Assembly: GCA_009839635.1 (NCBI GenBank)
Contig: VXPJ01000015.1
Coordinates: forward strand, 1 to 21,779
Length of the DNA stretch: 21,779 bases
Direction: 5' to 3'
Origin: Pseudomonadota bacterium
GTDB taxonomy: Bacteria; Pseudomonadota; Gammaproteobacteria; UBA4575
The stretch's first letter is position 1. Each line of letters begins with the position of its first letter. Positions 9,501 through 17,277 of this stretch are shown in pieces. A program made the translations under genes and the position numbers. A model generated the notes under the pieces. That model was not told the origin of the DNA. It was given only the letters and a program-made list of their open reading frames with translations, and made no database searches.

Positions 9501-10557
9501 GTGCATTGACCAGAAACAATGTCACCAGACGATCACCATTCACATTCTTCGCGCGAACGGAGCCTTGCACACGCACCTCGGGATAGGCATTGTCTGGCGC
9601 CTGATGGGGAATCACACCCTCGTTGAGAGTCAGCACCAGCTTGTCGCCACAAGGGATACGTTGCCAAACCTTGGCCTTGGTCTTTTCCTCGGCGCCGGTC
9701 TCCTTGTTCTTATAGGTACGGAAGATTTCGTGTTTATCACTACGTTCATAACGCCCCCAGCGCACCTCAATCTCTATCCGTTCAGCATCACCATCCACGC
9801 AGAAGGTCATGCCAAGACTGCTCGGCACCAGAGACTGGTTGCTTGCCGCATCAATCTCATCGGAGGCATCGGATTCGGGTTCGACACGTCCAGTCGCCGT
9901 CTCGAATTCCGCGCCCGGTTCGTGCTGACCAGGCGCCTTCGGATCGGTAGGTTCCTCCGTCTCGTCATCCGCCAATGGTCCGTCGAGCCCTTCGATACCG
10001 CCCTGGGCCGCCGCGCGTGGGGCCAGCTTGCCGACCAGATAGCGATCACGCACGCTCATGTCGACGATATGTTCATGAGGACCGCCAGCCGGGCCAAGCA
10101 AATCATCCATCACGGCCAGTTGAAGCAGCTCACGGATATAGGTTTGATCCTCTACCGCAGGCACATCGGTGATGGTCTTCTGCAATGCCTTGGAAAGTGC
10201 TTCGACGAAATCGGTCCACTGGACACGACCGATATTTCCCGAGGTCGGCGGTGTGAGTGAAGTAATGCCGATTGAGACGGGTTCGATAGTCAAGAACAGT
10301 CTGTCGAAATACAGCGTGGTGGTAACGAGATCGGAGCGAATTTGCAGTACGCGCCCGACGCGAATAATGTCACCAGCAGGACTAAGAACAAGAACCCAAT
10401 CATCCTCCTTGATGGCTTGGAAGAGAGCACGTTCGCCCATCAAAGCCAAGATGTAAGACGCAAACCTGCGCTCAGTGCCAACATCGTTATCAACAGCGAT
10501 CCAAGCGCTGGCGTTTGAATGACTGGCCACACTGGTGTTCGAATCATTTTTCATCAT
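6529..10557 (-). CDS. drmA: DrmA, SF2 helicase of DISARM
   Basis: A 1342-aa superfamily 2 helicase. Motif I is TGGGKTE (K627), motif II DEFH (881-884), motif III SATA-like (ASTATVRK), and motif VI QATSRVGR (1138-1145). A four-cysteine zinc ribbon (C747, C750, C773, C780) is inserted between motifs I and II. The N-terminal ~185 residues carry a conserved-looking DRYLVGKLAPR stretch. An acidic, proline-rich linker follows at about 186-241. In DISARM, DrmA with DrmB is the DNA-sensing translocase, and a loop in DrmA keeps the DNA channel closed until a suitable end loads. Its ATG overlaps the preceding stop by one base (TGATG), and its own stop overlaps drmB as ATGA. Confidence 0.93.
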   Translation of the reverse strand: MMKNDSNTSVASHSNASAWIAVDNDVGTERRFASYILALMGERALFQAIKEDDWVLVLSPAGDIIRVGRVLQIRSDLVTTTLYFDRLFLTIEPVSIGITSLTPPTSGNIGRVQWTDFVEALSKALQKTITDVPAVEDQTYIRELLQLAVMDDLLGPAGGPHEHIVDMSVRDRYLVGKLAPRAAAQGGIEGLDGPLADDETEEPTDPKAPGQHEPGAEFETATGRVEPESDASDEIDAASNQSLVPSSLGMTFCVDGDAERIEIEVRWGRYERSDKHEIFRTYKNKETGAEEKTKAKVWQRIPCGDKLVLTLNEGVIPHQAPDNAYPEVRVQGSVRAKNVNGDRLVTLFLVNAQEEPETNRDTAWVFQPELIVRAEAEAPRRAIFRRRPVLDVDGVDPERDSLEMIYRNRVEFVVGHGVAVHAETAENVMLATEVRTTVMPQYEVQVTETPGLDVDDRPAMREIVNSGLLDMQRLATLDVNALVDALSLLSKDYAVWINEQRTRIGVDVSGYDVQARQAMDQCQEIQTRLQQGIDTLKTDEYALAAFRFANRAMAIQRVRSQYALEIRRGKDVSVNQLDVLENRSWRPFQLAFLLLSIPSLADPTHPDRVQPMETYADLLWFPTGGGKTEAYLGAAAFTMAIRRLQGKLGGYDGSRGLAVIMRYTLRLLTLQQFQRATALICAMEKLRRDALVQGNESLGTEPFTIGLWVGNKVTPGTTEESHYAIQALRDSGKNKAGRTSPLQLISCPWCGSTIDPGKDVVVDKDRSRTVVYCGDKKSSCTFSRGRSSKLPHPGIPVLTVDEEIYHRPPTMMIATVDKFAMMAWRGQARTLFGRAGQECERHGLLWQGAGCNGNHQAGKGLTATKVKNISPIRPPDLIIQDEFHLISGPLGTMVGLYETAVDELCGWKLDGKFIKPKIVASTATVRKAREQVNNVFMRRVSVFPPHGLDVEDNYFSVQRSIEHKSGRRYLGVCSPGSSRPAMLIRVYTAFLTAAQSLFDRFGEPADPYMTVVGYFNSLRELGGMKRLAEDDVQTRSYRVQMSMVERPALAQRSVSNICELTSRVSSQDIPKYLDNLEVKFKVEFDAATGKYVTKWREGDERAIDVVLATNMLSVGVDVNRLGLMAVNGQPKGTAEYIQATSRVGRSVPGLVCTVLTWARPRDLSHYETFEHYHATFYKHVEAQSVTPFSPRAMDRGLTGSLLSLMRLENDAFSPNEGAGELGKSDQAEITEAIDVLVKRAWNVSELSTTKSLAERELKERADEWAKEVSVPGRTLAYEKRGPNAAMTKNLIEAPGIKPWDNWTVPMSMREVEPGVRLIMNTGHITDDHDWKPCPASKNEDQS

Positions 10558-12254
10558 CAGTCACCATAAAGTTCTGTGTGATCGACACGCTCTTTCTTTC
10601 CATAGGTTATTGGCTTTATATCGCGATGAGGCACTACGCGAGCTATGCTATCGGCGTCACTGGTCAACCCAATCGCGACAGTCATCCGGGCACTACTGTC
10701 GCTGGCTGAAACCGGAATATTTGTTCCCAGTGGATTTAATTCCACAAATCGGAACCGGCTTGATGAACTCAATCGCCGTCTCAGATCTTGATGTGCCATT
10801 TCGATGGCACGACGATAAAGATCACAGCTGGCACCTCCCCCAGTGACGAAAATGGGCAAACCTTCACGCCATGCAGAACTGCGCGGATCACCCCTCGTAT
10901 TAGTGCGGGTTGCATTGATTACTCCATCGATTCTACTCGAAACTCCACTCAAGAAATCTGAGTCCGCAGCTACAACCTCGCTTTGAGATATACCGTTCCG
11001 ATTTGAGAAGCAATCGGCTGGCTCAATTGGTGCGGTATCGTCCCAGGTGGGCTCAACCCCAAGTAAGGTGTGGCGGTTTTGATTCAAGTAATGTGTGCCC
11101 AAGGGGAAAACGGCCGAGAAAAAGATCGGTATACGAGGAATCGTGTCGAGATTGTTGTGTATTACGACGTTGAAGGTTGCCACATCAATCGTGGCTGCTC
11201 CAATATCAATCAGGGCATGTAAACCTTCGGACACCTGATGTGAGCCGAGGTAACCAGCGATCTGCGCCACGAACTCAGGCACGACACCTGGCTCCGCCTC
11301 AAGGCTAGAGTCTGGTTGGTCCATCCTCCATGCAGATATGATATTCGACTCTTGGAGATTGGCCTCCGCCGCCAACCGCCAAGCAGTGCGAGAGACTCGC
11401 TTGAAGAACTGGACGACATTTAAATCTTCATGCGGCTGAGTGGGGCAACCGATGTTCAATTCCCAACGAAGTGAGCGCGCCACGAGCTTTCGCCCAACAT
11501 CCGGGTGCTGATATAGGTACGCCCTGGCGTAGCGGATGACCAAGGCTAAGTAGGCTAGAGTGGCCACAGGGCATTCACCTGAACTGGCCATGTCGATGAG
11601 TGGGAGCTTGAGGTTTGCGTGTATATCGGATTCAGATGACCGCTGCCAACAGTAGTCCCCTTCCAGCACACGAACTACCAAACCGGGCATCACGAATCGT
11701 CCTGTCGGTGACTCATCACAGGTAATAGCACTCCAATCCACGTAAATCAGGTCATAGCCTGCACGAATCGCCACTTTCGTGAATGCGGTTCCAAAATCCA
11801 CACCCACTCTGACAACCATAGGCACCGCTTTCCCACCTAGATGGTCGGGATGTTGCAAACCTCTGCCAACATGTGTTCCTTCTGGCATGTTCAGTGTACC
11901 TGTTCCATCAATGCGTGGAGTGAATACGGATGTTGCAGTTGTACGCGAAGGTTCATGCGACTTCTTGGCAGAAGTGCCAATGACACTCGGCGTGATGGAT
12001 TGGTCTATTGGATTCAGGCCAGTCGATGTATCGACAGTGGGGACGCAGCGCCGATGCGAAGATTCATCATGTGAAATGGCCGTAGAACCGGAGCATTTTT
12101 TGGGGTCATCGTCGCTAGTCGTCCGATCGTAGGCAAGCCATGATCTGGGAGGTTCGAAACTCACCTTGTCCAGCTTCTCGTTTCGTTTCTCTTCTATTGC
12201 TGCCTTACCCAATACCCGCTTGAGATCCTTCAATTGATCTTTCCAACTCTTCAC
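10557..12254 (-). CDS. ASKHA (Hsp70/actin-fold) ATPase embedded in DISARM
   Basis: A 565-aa protein with the three signature elements of the actin/Hsp70/sugar-kinase fold: phosphate-1 VGVDFGTAFTKVAI (D153, G155, T156), phosphate-2 IDIGAATIDVATF (D350, G352, T355, D357), and the adenosine motif FVTGGGA (471-474), followed by a closing MTVAIGLT helix at about 524-531. Residues 1-30 are highly charged, and 40-140 are rich in S, T, D and P and probably disordered. No peptide-binding Hsp70 C-terminal domain is present, so this is not a DnaK. The start is GTG with a strong SD. The gene sits between drmD and drmA, 4 bp after one and overlapping the other by one base. It is not among the class 1 DISARM genes I know. 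Its role (ATP-driven switch, scaffold or filament) is unknown. Confidence 0.82.
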   Translation of the reverse strand: MKSWKDQLKDLKRVLGKAAIEEKRNEKLDKVSFEPPRSWLAYDRTTSDDDPKKCSGSTAISHDESSHRRCVPTVDTSTGLNPIDQSITPSVIGTSAKKSHEPSRTTATSVFTPRIDGTGTLNMPEGTHVGRGLQHPDHLGGKAVPMVVRVGVDFGTAFTKVAIRAGYDLIYVDWSAITCDESPTGRFVMPGLVVRVLEGDYCWQRSSESDIHANLKLPLIDMASSGECPVATLAYLALVIRYARAYLYQHPDVGRKLVARSLRWELNIGCPTQPHEDLNVVQFFKRVSRTAWRLAAEANLQESNIISAWRMDQPDSSLEAEPGVVPEFVAQIAGYLGSHQVSEGLHALIDIGAATIDVATFNVVIHNNLDTIPRIPIFFSAVFPLGTHYLNQNRHTLLGVEPTWDDTAPIEPADCFSNRNGISQSEVVAADSDFLSGVSSRIDGVINATRTNTRGDPRSSAWREGLPIFVTGGGASCDLYRRAIEMAHQDLRRRLSSSSRFRFVELNPLGTNIPVSASDSSARMTVAIGLTSDADSIARVVPHRDIKPITYGKKERVDHTELYGD

Positions 12255-12258
12255 AGCT

Positions 12259-15200
12259 TTAGGCCTCCCGCATCACATCAACGAGCATCACACAAATTTC
12301 TCGTGTTTCCGCTGAGAAGGACTGCCTCTTCCTGATCAAGCTCGCGCGACGCGTCTCCATTCTCGCAAGGAAATCATCCTGCTTCTTGCGCTCGGCGTTT
12401 GCCAGGCCCTTGCGCCGTTTTCCGTCGGGACTATCTCCATACAGAGATGCAAAATTGTCATGGCTGGCGATCCGTTTCTCGAAGCCTTCATGTTTCTTCA
12501 GGATGTGGTCATCCAAAAGTTGTGAGAGAACGTCAGCACGATCTCGGTTCTCGCGCGATTTCTCGTCCTTAAGTTCACTATAGCGAGCTCTTAAAACCTC
12601 CTCGCATCGCTCCGCCGCTGCCACGCCCACTTCTGGAACGACATCTATGGTCACCGTCGGCCAATCGACACCCTTGCCCCTAACAGAGTCGAGCAGGGTT
12701 TCCGCCTGGCGATACCCAAGGGGTAGCTCCCGACCGAGCGGAACGACAGCGGCGAGAAGATGCTCCTCGTCTTTGACTCCAGAAAACGTCGCCAGTCGGG
12801 TCGTGAGGACGTACTGACCGTTAGCGATGTCATCGGTGACAACTCTACAGGCGTAGAGTGGAAAATGATCCTCCTCTTCTTCGGTTTTCCGCGACAAGAA
12901 TCGGATGATCGGATGAAAACGATGGACGATCTCCTCCCCAGGTTTGGGTTTCTCCGTGATTCTGTCAGTAAAGCGGCAACGCTTCGTCTGACCAGAGCCC
13001 AAGGCAGTTTTACCAACCAAATTCTCCTTCCGGACGAATTCGTCCATCTCAGCGGCCACAGCCGGACTCAGACTGATGTCGAAGATATCTTCATCGCCTC
13101 GTGCTGCAACGATTCTGCAGCCCGGCATATTCCTGAGATAACCATCGACATATCGGATCAAGTCGAGTCGGCTGACTGTCTTCCCCTCACCCCGAGCCGC
13201 TTGGATCTGTGCCAGCAATTGTTGACCATGCGCCACGAGTTGAATCGCCTCCCGCTCCAACTCCTCTTGCTTACGCTTGGAATTCTCAATCGCGAGCGCC
13301 ACCTCTTCAATCAGACACTCCTCTTCTTCAGTCGTCAGATTTCTCGACAACAGTACATCCTCAAGCCGTCGAACTTGACCAAGAATCTCTTCTGTTTCTC
13401 CAAGCGTGCTTTCGAAAACCCCTATACGCTTAGCCAACCTCGCAAGGATAAGCGCATCAATGGTGTCTTTATGGACGAAATTCCAAACAAGTATGCGTTT
13501 GGATTGTTGACCAATGCGGTCGATGCGCCCAACTCGTTGTTCGATGCGCATCGGATTCCAGGGCAGATCGTAATTAACGACGAGCCGACAGAACTGCAGA
13601 TCTACGCCTTCAGCTGCTACATCTGTACATACCAAGATACGGCAGTTGCGGTCATCACGGAAAGCAGAAACCACGGCTTCCTTATCAAATTCTGCACCAC
13701 CCATCAGTAAGCCAGCCTCAATGTTCTCAGCAGATAAACGATCAACGAGGTAGCGCGCAGTGCCTCGATACGTGGTGAACACGATCCCTTTGGCTTCGCG
13801 ATCTTCCAACAGAAATCGTTTTAATGCTTGAGAAAATTCGGAGAATTTCGAGTCATTCCGACTCATTTCCCCGAGGTCGAAGCGTCGCAGCGTCCTACTA
13901 GCCAACCAACGTTTGAGGCTGGAGGACGATTCAAGTACCCTTTCCTCATCCTCATCAGTCTCGTCCATTGACACAGCAATCGCATCCGCATCAAGACCGT
14001 CGTCATGCCAGGTACGTAACAAGGCCACAGGGCTAGATGCCACCATTCGCTGCGGTGTTGATAGCAAGAAGCCGTGTTCGATGCCATTGGCCAGAGCATA
14101 CTCCCGTGTGCCCTCGGTAATAGCCTGATAGAGTTCCCGTTCTGCTGGCGCCATGTTGGCCTCGAATACTGTGGCAGCCCGCACCACCCGCTCGGTTTGT
14201 ACCTCACGCTTACGCGTTCGGGTGACGATATGTGCGAGCATATTGAGCCGTTCGAGCTTGGCTGCGATATCGACGCGCTTCTCGTTCGACCATTCATCGA
14301 CTGTCGCTGCTTCCTCTATCAAGCGATTGACTCGATTCGAGTGCTCGAACCAACGCGACGACTTTATTTCGTGAATCGATTCCAGAATATGACTGGCATC
14401 GCTCGCTTGATCGCGTACAGCATCGCTTGCAGCGATCACTGGACGATTGGCCTGAACGATATTCTGAAAATCTTCGGGATGCTCGAAATGATCGGGATCA
14501 AGCAACCGCAACACGTTGAAAAGATCATTCGATCTGAGGTTGATTGGCGTAGCCGAGAGCATCAGTTGGTGGGTGGTCACATCCCGCAACAAACTTCCAG
14601 TTTTCCAGGTGCTGGTCTCCTCGTTACGCATGTAGTGGGCTTCGTCAAAAATCACGAGGTCTAGGAGTGGCTCTTGATCGGCATGGCGATGCAACAGGTC
14701 GGCAAGTCGGGCACGGACCGGTCGGTGAGGTGTATCACTCTCAGCAGGGTCCCACCCCTTTGGAGCACGTATACCTTGGTAGCTGATAATCCAGGCTCGC
14801 TCTCTATGCTCGTTCGAGTCCAACTCATTGAGGAGCGCACCTGCATCGACGATCCGAGCGTCGAAACCGAATCGCGAAGAAAGCTCAAGCCGCCATTTCT
14901 CACGCAGCATCGCTGGACACACCACGAGCAGCTGTCGCATGTCGAACCGGGCGCGAAGTTCGGTCCAGACCAGTCCTGCTTCGATCGTCTTGCCGAGACC
15001 TACTTCATCCGCAATCAATAGGCCATTGACTGGTGAATCCAGCAAGGTCAACAGCGGTTTGTACTGGTGCGGATAGAAGTCCGTCTGGGTCAACCCCATT
15101 GCATAGACGACATTCGACAGCCGTCCTGCGAGGTGGACGTGTGTCAGCAGGCGCCGAAGATCGTCCACGCGACCATAGCGGCCTTCCTGTATCAACTTCA

Positions 15201-15381
15201 GCGGGTCATCGTCAGCCATGTCAGACTGAACTAACTCCTCTTCGTAGTGCCAGTCCAGCCGACCGTTCCAGTTCACACGATACTGCTGCCCAGATGCACG
15301 TGCGCGGGTTTGATCAGTGATGGTGCCAATCTTAGCTGGGTCATCGATATGACGAACGAGTTGGCCAGGGTTCCAAGTCAT
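12259..15381 (-). CDS. drmD: DrmD, SNF2-family helicase (class 1 DISARM marker)
   Basis: A 1040-aa SNF2/RapA-like ATPase. Motif I is DEVGLGKT (K131), motif II DEAH (246-249), motif III SATPI (276-280), and motif VI EQRVGRIDRIGQ (Q615, R619, R622), all intact. Residues 1-52, with GQLVRHIDDPAKIGTITDQ and a later RVNWNG, look like a small beta-barrel (KOW/Tudor-type) nucleic-acid-binding domain; this is inferred from pattern only. The C-terminal third has long charged helices, probably coiled coil, near the end. Presence of DrmD rather than DrmE defines class 1 DISARM. The gene starts 15 bp after the GHKL gene, with an AGGA overlapping that gene's stop, and ends 4 bp before the ASKHA gene. Confidence 0.9.
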   Translation of the reverse strand: MTWNPGQLVRHIDDPAKIGTITDQTRARASGQQYRVNWNGRLDWHYEEELVQSDMADDDPLKLIQEGRYGRVDDLRRLLTHVHLAGRLSNVVYAMGLTQTDFYPHQYKPLLTLLDSPVNGLLIADEVGLGKTIEAGLVWTELRARFDMRQLLVVCPAMLREKWRLELSSRFGFDARIVDAGALLNELDSNEHRERAWIISYQGIRAPKGWDPAESDTPHRPVRARLADLLHRHADQEPLLDLVIFDEAHYMRNEETSTWKTGSLLRDVTTHQLMLSATPINLRSNDLFNVLRLLDPDHFEHPEDFQNIVQANRPVIAASDAVRDQASDASHILESIHEIKSSRWFEHSNRVNRLIEEAATVDEWSNEKRVDIAAKLERLNMLAHIVTRTRKREVQTERVVRAATVFEANMAPAERELYQAITEGTREYALANGIEHGFLLSTPQRMVASSPVALLRTWHDDGLDADAIAVSMDETDEDEERVLESSSSLKRWLASRTLRRFDLGEMSRNDSKFSEFSQALKRFLLEDREAKGIVFTTYRGTARYLVDRLSAENIEAGLLMGGAEFDKEAVVSAFRDDRNCRILVCTDVAAEGVDLQFCRLVVNYDLPWNPMRIEQRVGRIDRIGQQSKRILVWNFVHKDTIDALILARLAKRIGVFESTLGETEEILGQVRRLEDVLLSRNLTTEEEECLIEEVALAIENSKRKQEELEREAIQLVAHGQQLLAQIQAARGEGKTVSRLDLIRYVDGYLRNMPGCRIVAARGDEDIFDISLSPAVAAEMDEFVRKENLVGKTALGSGQTKRCRFTDRITEKPKPGEEIVHRFHPIIRFLSRKTEEEEDHFPLYACRVVTDDIANGQYVLTTRLATFSGVKDEEHLLAAVVPLGRELPLGYRQAETLLDSVRGKGVDWPTVTIDVVPEVGVAAAERCEEVLRARYSELKDEKSRENRDRADVLSQLLDDHILKKHEGFEKRIASHDNFASLYGDSPDGKRRKGLANAERKKQDDFLARMETRRASLIRKRQSFSAETREICVMLVDVMREA
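12264..12268 (-). promoter_or_regulatory. Shine-Dalgarno GGAGG deciding a GTG start
   Basis: GGAGG, inside the last codons of drmD, lies 9 nt upstream of the GTG at 12254 (minus strand). It is the strongest SD I found in the operon and supports GTG as the start of the ASKHA ATPase. It also suggests that gene is translated efficiently, independent of drmD termination. Confidence 0.7.
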
Positions 15382-15396
15382 ATAAAGCCAAATTCC

Positions 15397-17277
15397 TCAT
15401 GAGTTCCTAATAGAGACAAGCGTTCCCAAGTGCGTCATATTCTGTGCTCGGGTATTTTTCTTGTAACCAAGCTCATCGCAAACAGCTTCGATCTTTTGGC
15501 AGAACACATCAGCATTCAACGGAATCATCCAAAGCTCGCCTTTTGTTGGCTCCTCCCGGTTGGTGCTCTGCCACTGCAACTCATCATTCAGTGGATGCTC
15601 TGGCCTGAAAGGATGCACGTTGAAAATCTTATGGTCGATCTGGGTAATCCAAGATGCCCCCACTTCCGTTATGGCACCCCATGATGCCTTGGTGTTCTCA
15701 CTCGTTATAAAGAGGACAAATATTTTCTGAGTCGAATAGCTCTCTACGAAAAACTCTCTCAGATAGTCGTAGACACCCCTGCCTTCCGGCACGCGGCATA
15801 TTTCATCGTCGCAGTTTGTATACAGGATGTCCTCGGCTGACACTTTGTTGTGCAGAAGCATCTGATAAATGATGTCGGCAAACGGCTTGTCGGGATATGT
15901 CTGACTAATGAGTATCTTTTTCTTCTGGGTATCGATAAGCGATTTCAACCCCAAGTCAGGACTATTGTCATTTATCGACTTCGTGATTACTCCTTCGATA
16001 GCTTCGCGAGTTAAACCGGAGCCTTGGTCCAGCAGGTTCTTAGCGGCTTCTTCACTCGCTTTTTTGCGGAAAGCATCGACATTGCGCCGGAGCTTCTCCT
16101 CATTTTCTTTTTGCGCATCCTCTTTCTGCTGTTTCTTTCTTGCTTTTCCTATATCAGTAAAAATCTCCCGCTTTCTGAGTATCTCAGCTAGGAGATCCTC
16201 CCTCACATAATCCAGAACTGCAACGTATCGCGGGTCGTCAGATTTATATCCCTGACGATTACTCAACGCCATATCAGGTAGTTCGGTAAGCTCAAATATA
16301 TCAATGTGCAGTTGCCCTACGACATAAACCTCGTTCAATTTGTTCTGACCGACGACAGGCAGGATATTGAACTCTCCCATCTTTTTGTTTGCGAAAAGAG
16401 AAATGAAGTTGTCGGGGAAGTCTGACATCTCGGCTTTGCGACCCCGTGTCGTTTTGTACGTTCCAATCCAACCTACAATCTCAAGGCTGTATTCGTGCTC
16501 AATCCCTTCATTGTCCCTCATGACCAATGGTAAGACTTTCGCGTCCATGGCGACGACCAAGTCTGCTCGCCGTTGTGGGTAGGTATCAGGTACAAGATTT
16601 ACCAATGAAGAATGTTCATCGCCTAGGACGATCAGCGTCCCAAGTTCCACCATGACATTTCTGTCAAAGTCGTCGATTGTCTCAGATTCCTGTCCTCTGA
16701 TTACGTGGATACGAAAATCAGAATTGATTAAGGGGAAAATCTTTAGGAGATTGCGTCTAACAGCAGCCAGCGTTTTGTGCAGCCTGTACTGTGGGTTACG
16801 CATCACTATGGCAGATCCATGATCTTCGACGTAATCGAAAGTGATATCAGAGTCTGCAATGGCTCTAAGCTTGTTACTCTCTTCCGGATGGCGGGAAAGC
16901 ACGAACCCAGACTTCTCGCCATCTGCCACGGTCAAGACATCGACATCCTCGGAAACCGACAGTGCTGCTAGCTTCCCGACGCCTTTGCGACCCATCTTGC
17001 GGCGCGTACCAGATCTTGAGAACGAGTCGGCTTCCCTAGTGCGTGAAACGCCGGCCACATTCAGGTAATTGGCGATATCACCCCTTTCATAAGACATTCC
17101 GTGCCCATCGTCTTCAACCCGGATATCATCCTTATTGGCAATGATGTAAACGTTCTCTGCATCTGCGTCGTAGGCATTGGCGATTAGTTCCGCCAACACG
17201 TAGTAAATGTTGGTGTAGAGGTTGGGGCCAAGGAGCTCCAATATGCGTGGATCGACATTCAGTTGATACTCTTTCAT
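15397..17277 (-). CDS. GHKL (Hsp90-type) ATPase with C-terminal TIR-like domain
   Basis: A 626-aa protein. The N-terminal Bergerat ATP-binding fold is clear: N-box ELIANAYDADA (E30, N34, D37), G1 box DDGHGM (56-61), and G2 box GRKGVGK (96-102). A transducer-like middle domain follows, then a basic/acidic helical linker (about 365-415, probably coiled coil). The last part, about 452-605, begins with a strand KKILISQTYPDKPFADII, continues through a PEGRGVYDYL segment resembling a BB loop, then IFVLFITS, and SWGAITE with E538 at the position of the TIR catalytic glutamate. If it is a TIR, it could cleave or bind NAD. Its ATG overlaps the drmMI stop (ATGA). It is not a standard class 1 DISARM gene. 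GHKL call is secure; TIR call is moderate. Confidence 0.85.
   Translation of the reverse strand: MKEYQLNVDPRILELLGPNLYTNIYYVLAELIANAYDADAENVYIIANKDDIRVEDDGHGMSYERGDIANYLNVAGVSRTREADSFSRSGTRRKMGRKGVGKLAALSVSEDVDVLTVADGEKSGFVLSRHPEESNKLRAIADSDITFDYVEDHGSAIVMRNPQYRLHKTLAAVRRNLLKIFPLINSDFRIHVIRGQESETIDDFDRNVMVELGTLIVLGDEHSSLVNLVPDTYPQRRADLVVAMDAKVLPLVMRDNEGIEHEYSLEIVGWIGTYKTTRGRKAEMSDFPDNFISLFANKKMGEFNILPVVGQNKLNEVYVVGQLHIDIFELTELPDMALSNRQGYKSDDPRYVAVLDYVREDLLAEILRKREIFTDIGKARKKQQKEDAQKENEEKLRRNVDAFRKKASEEAAKNLLDQGSGLTREAIEGVITKSINDNSPDLGLKSLIDTQKKKILISQTYPDKPFADIIYQMLLHNKVSAEDILYTNCDDEICRVPEGRGVYDYLREFFVESYSTQKIFVLFITSENTKASWGAITEVGASWITQIDHKIFNVHPFRPEHPLNDELQWQSTNREEPTKGELWMIPLNADVFCQKIEAVCDELGYKKNTRAQNMTHLGTLVSIRNS

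Noticed and set aside
9565..10260. A 231-codon open frame on the plus strand
   Set aside because: Antisense to the N-terminal part of drmA. The composition is histidine- and arginine-rich, as expected for a shadow frame, and no domain is recognisable.
12760..13710. A 316-codon open frame on the plus strand
   Set aside because: It is antisense to drmD, which has intact SNF2 motifs. The frame is a by-product of drmD codon use and shows no family features.
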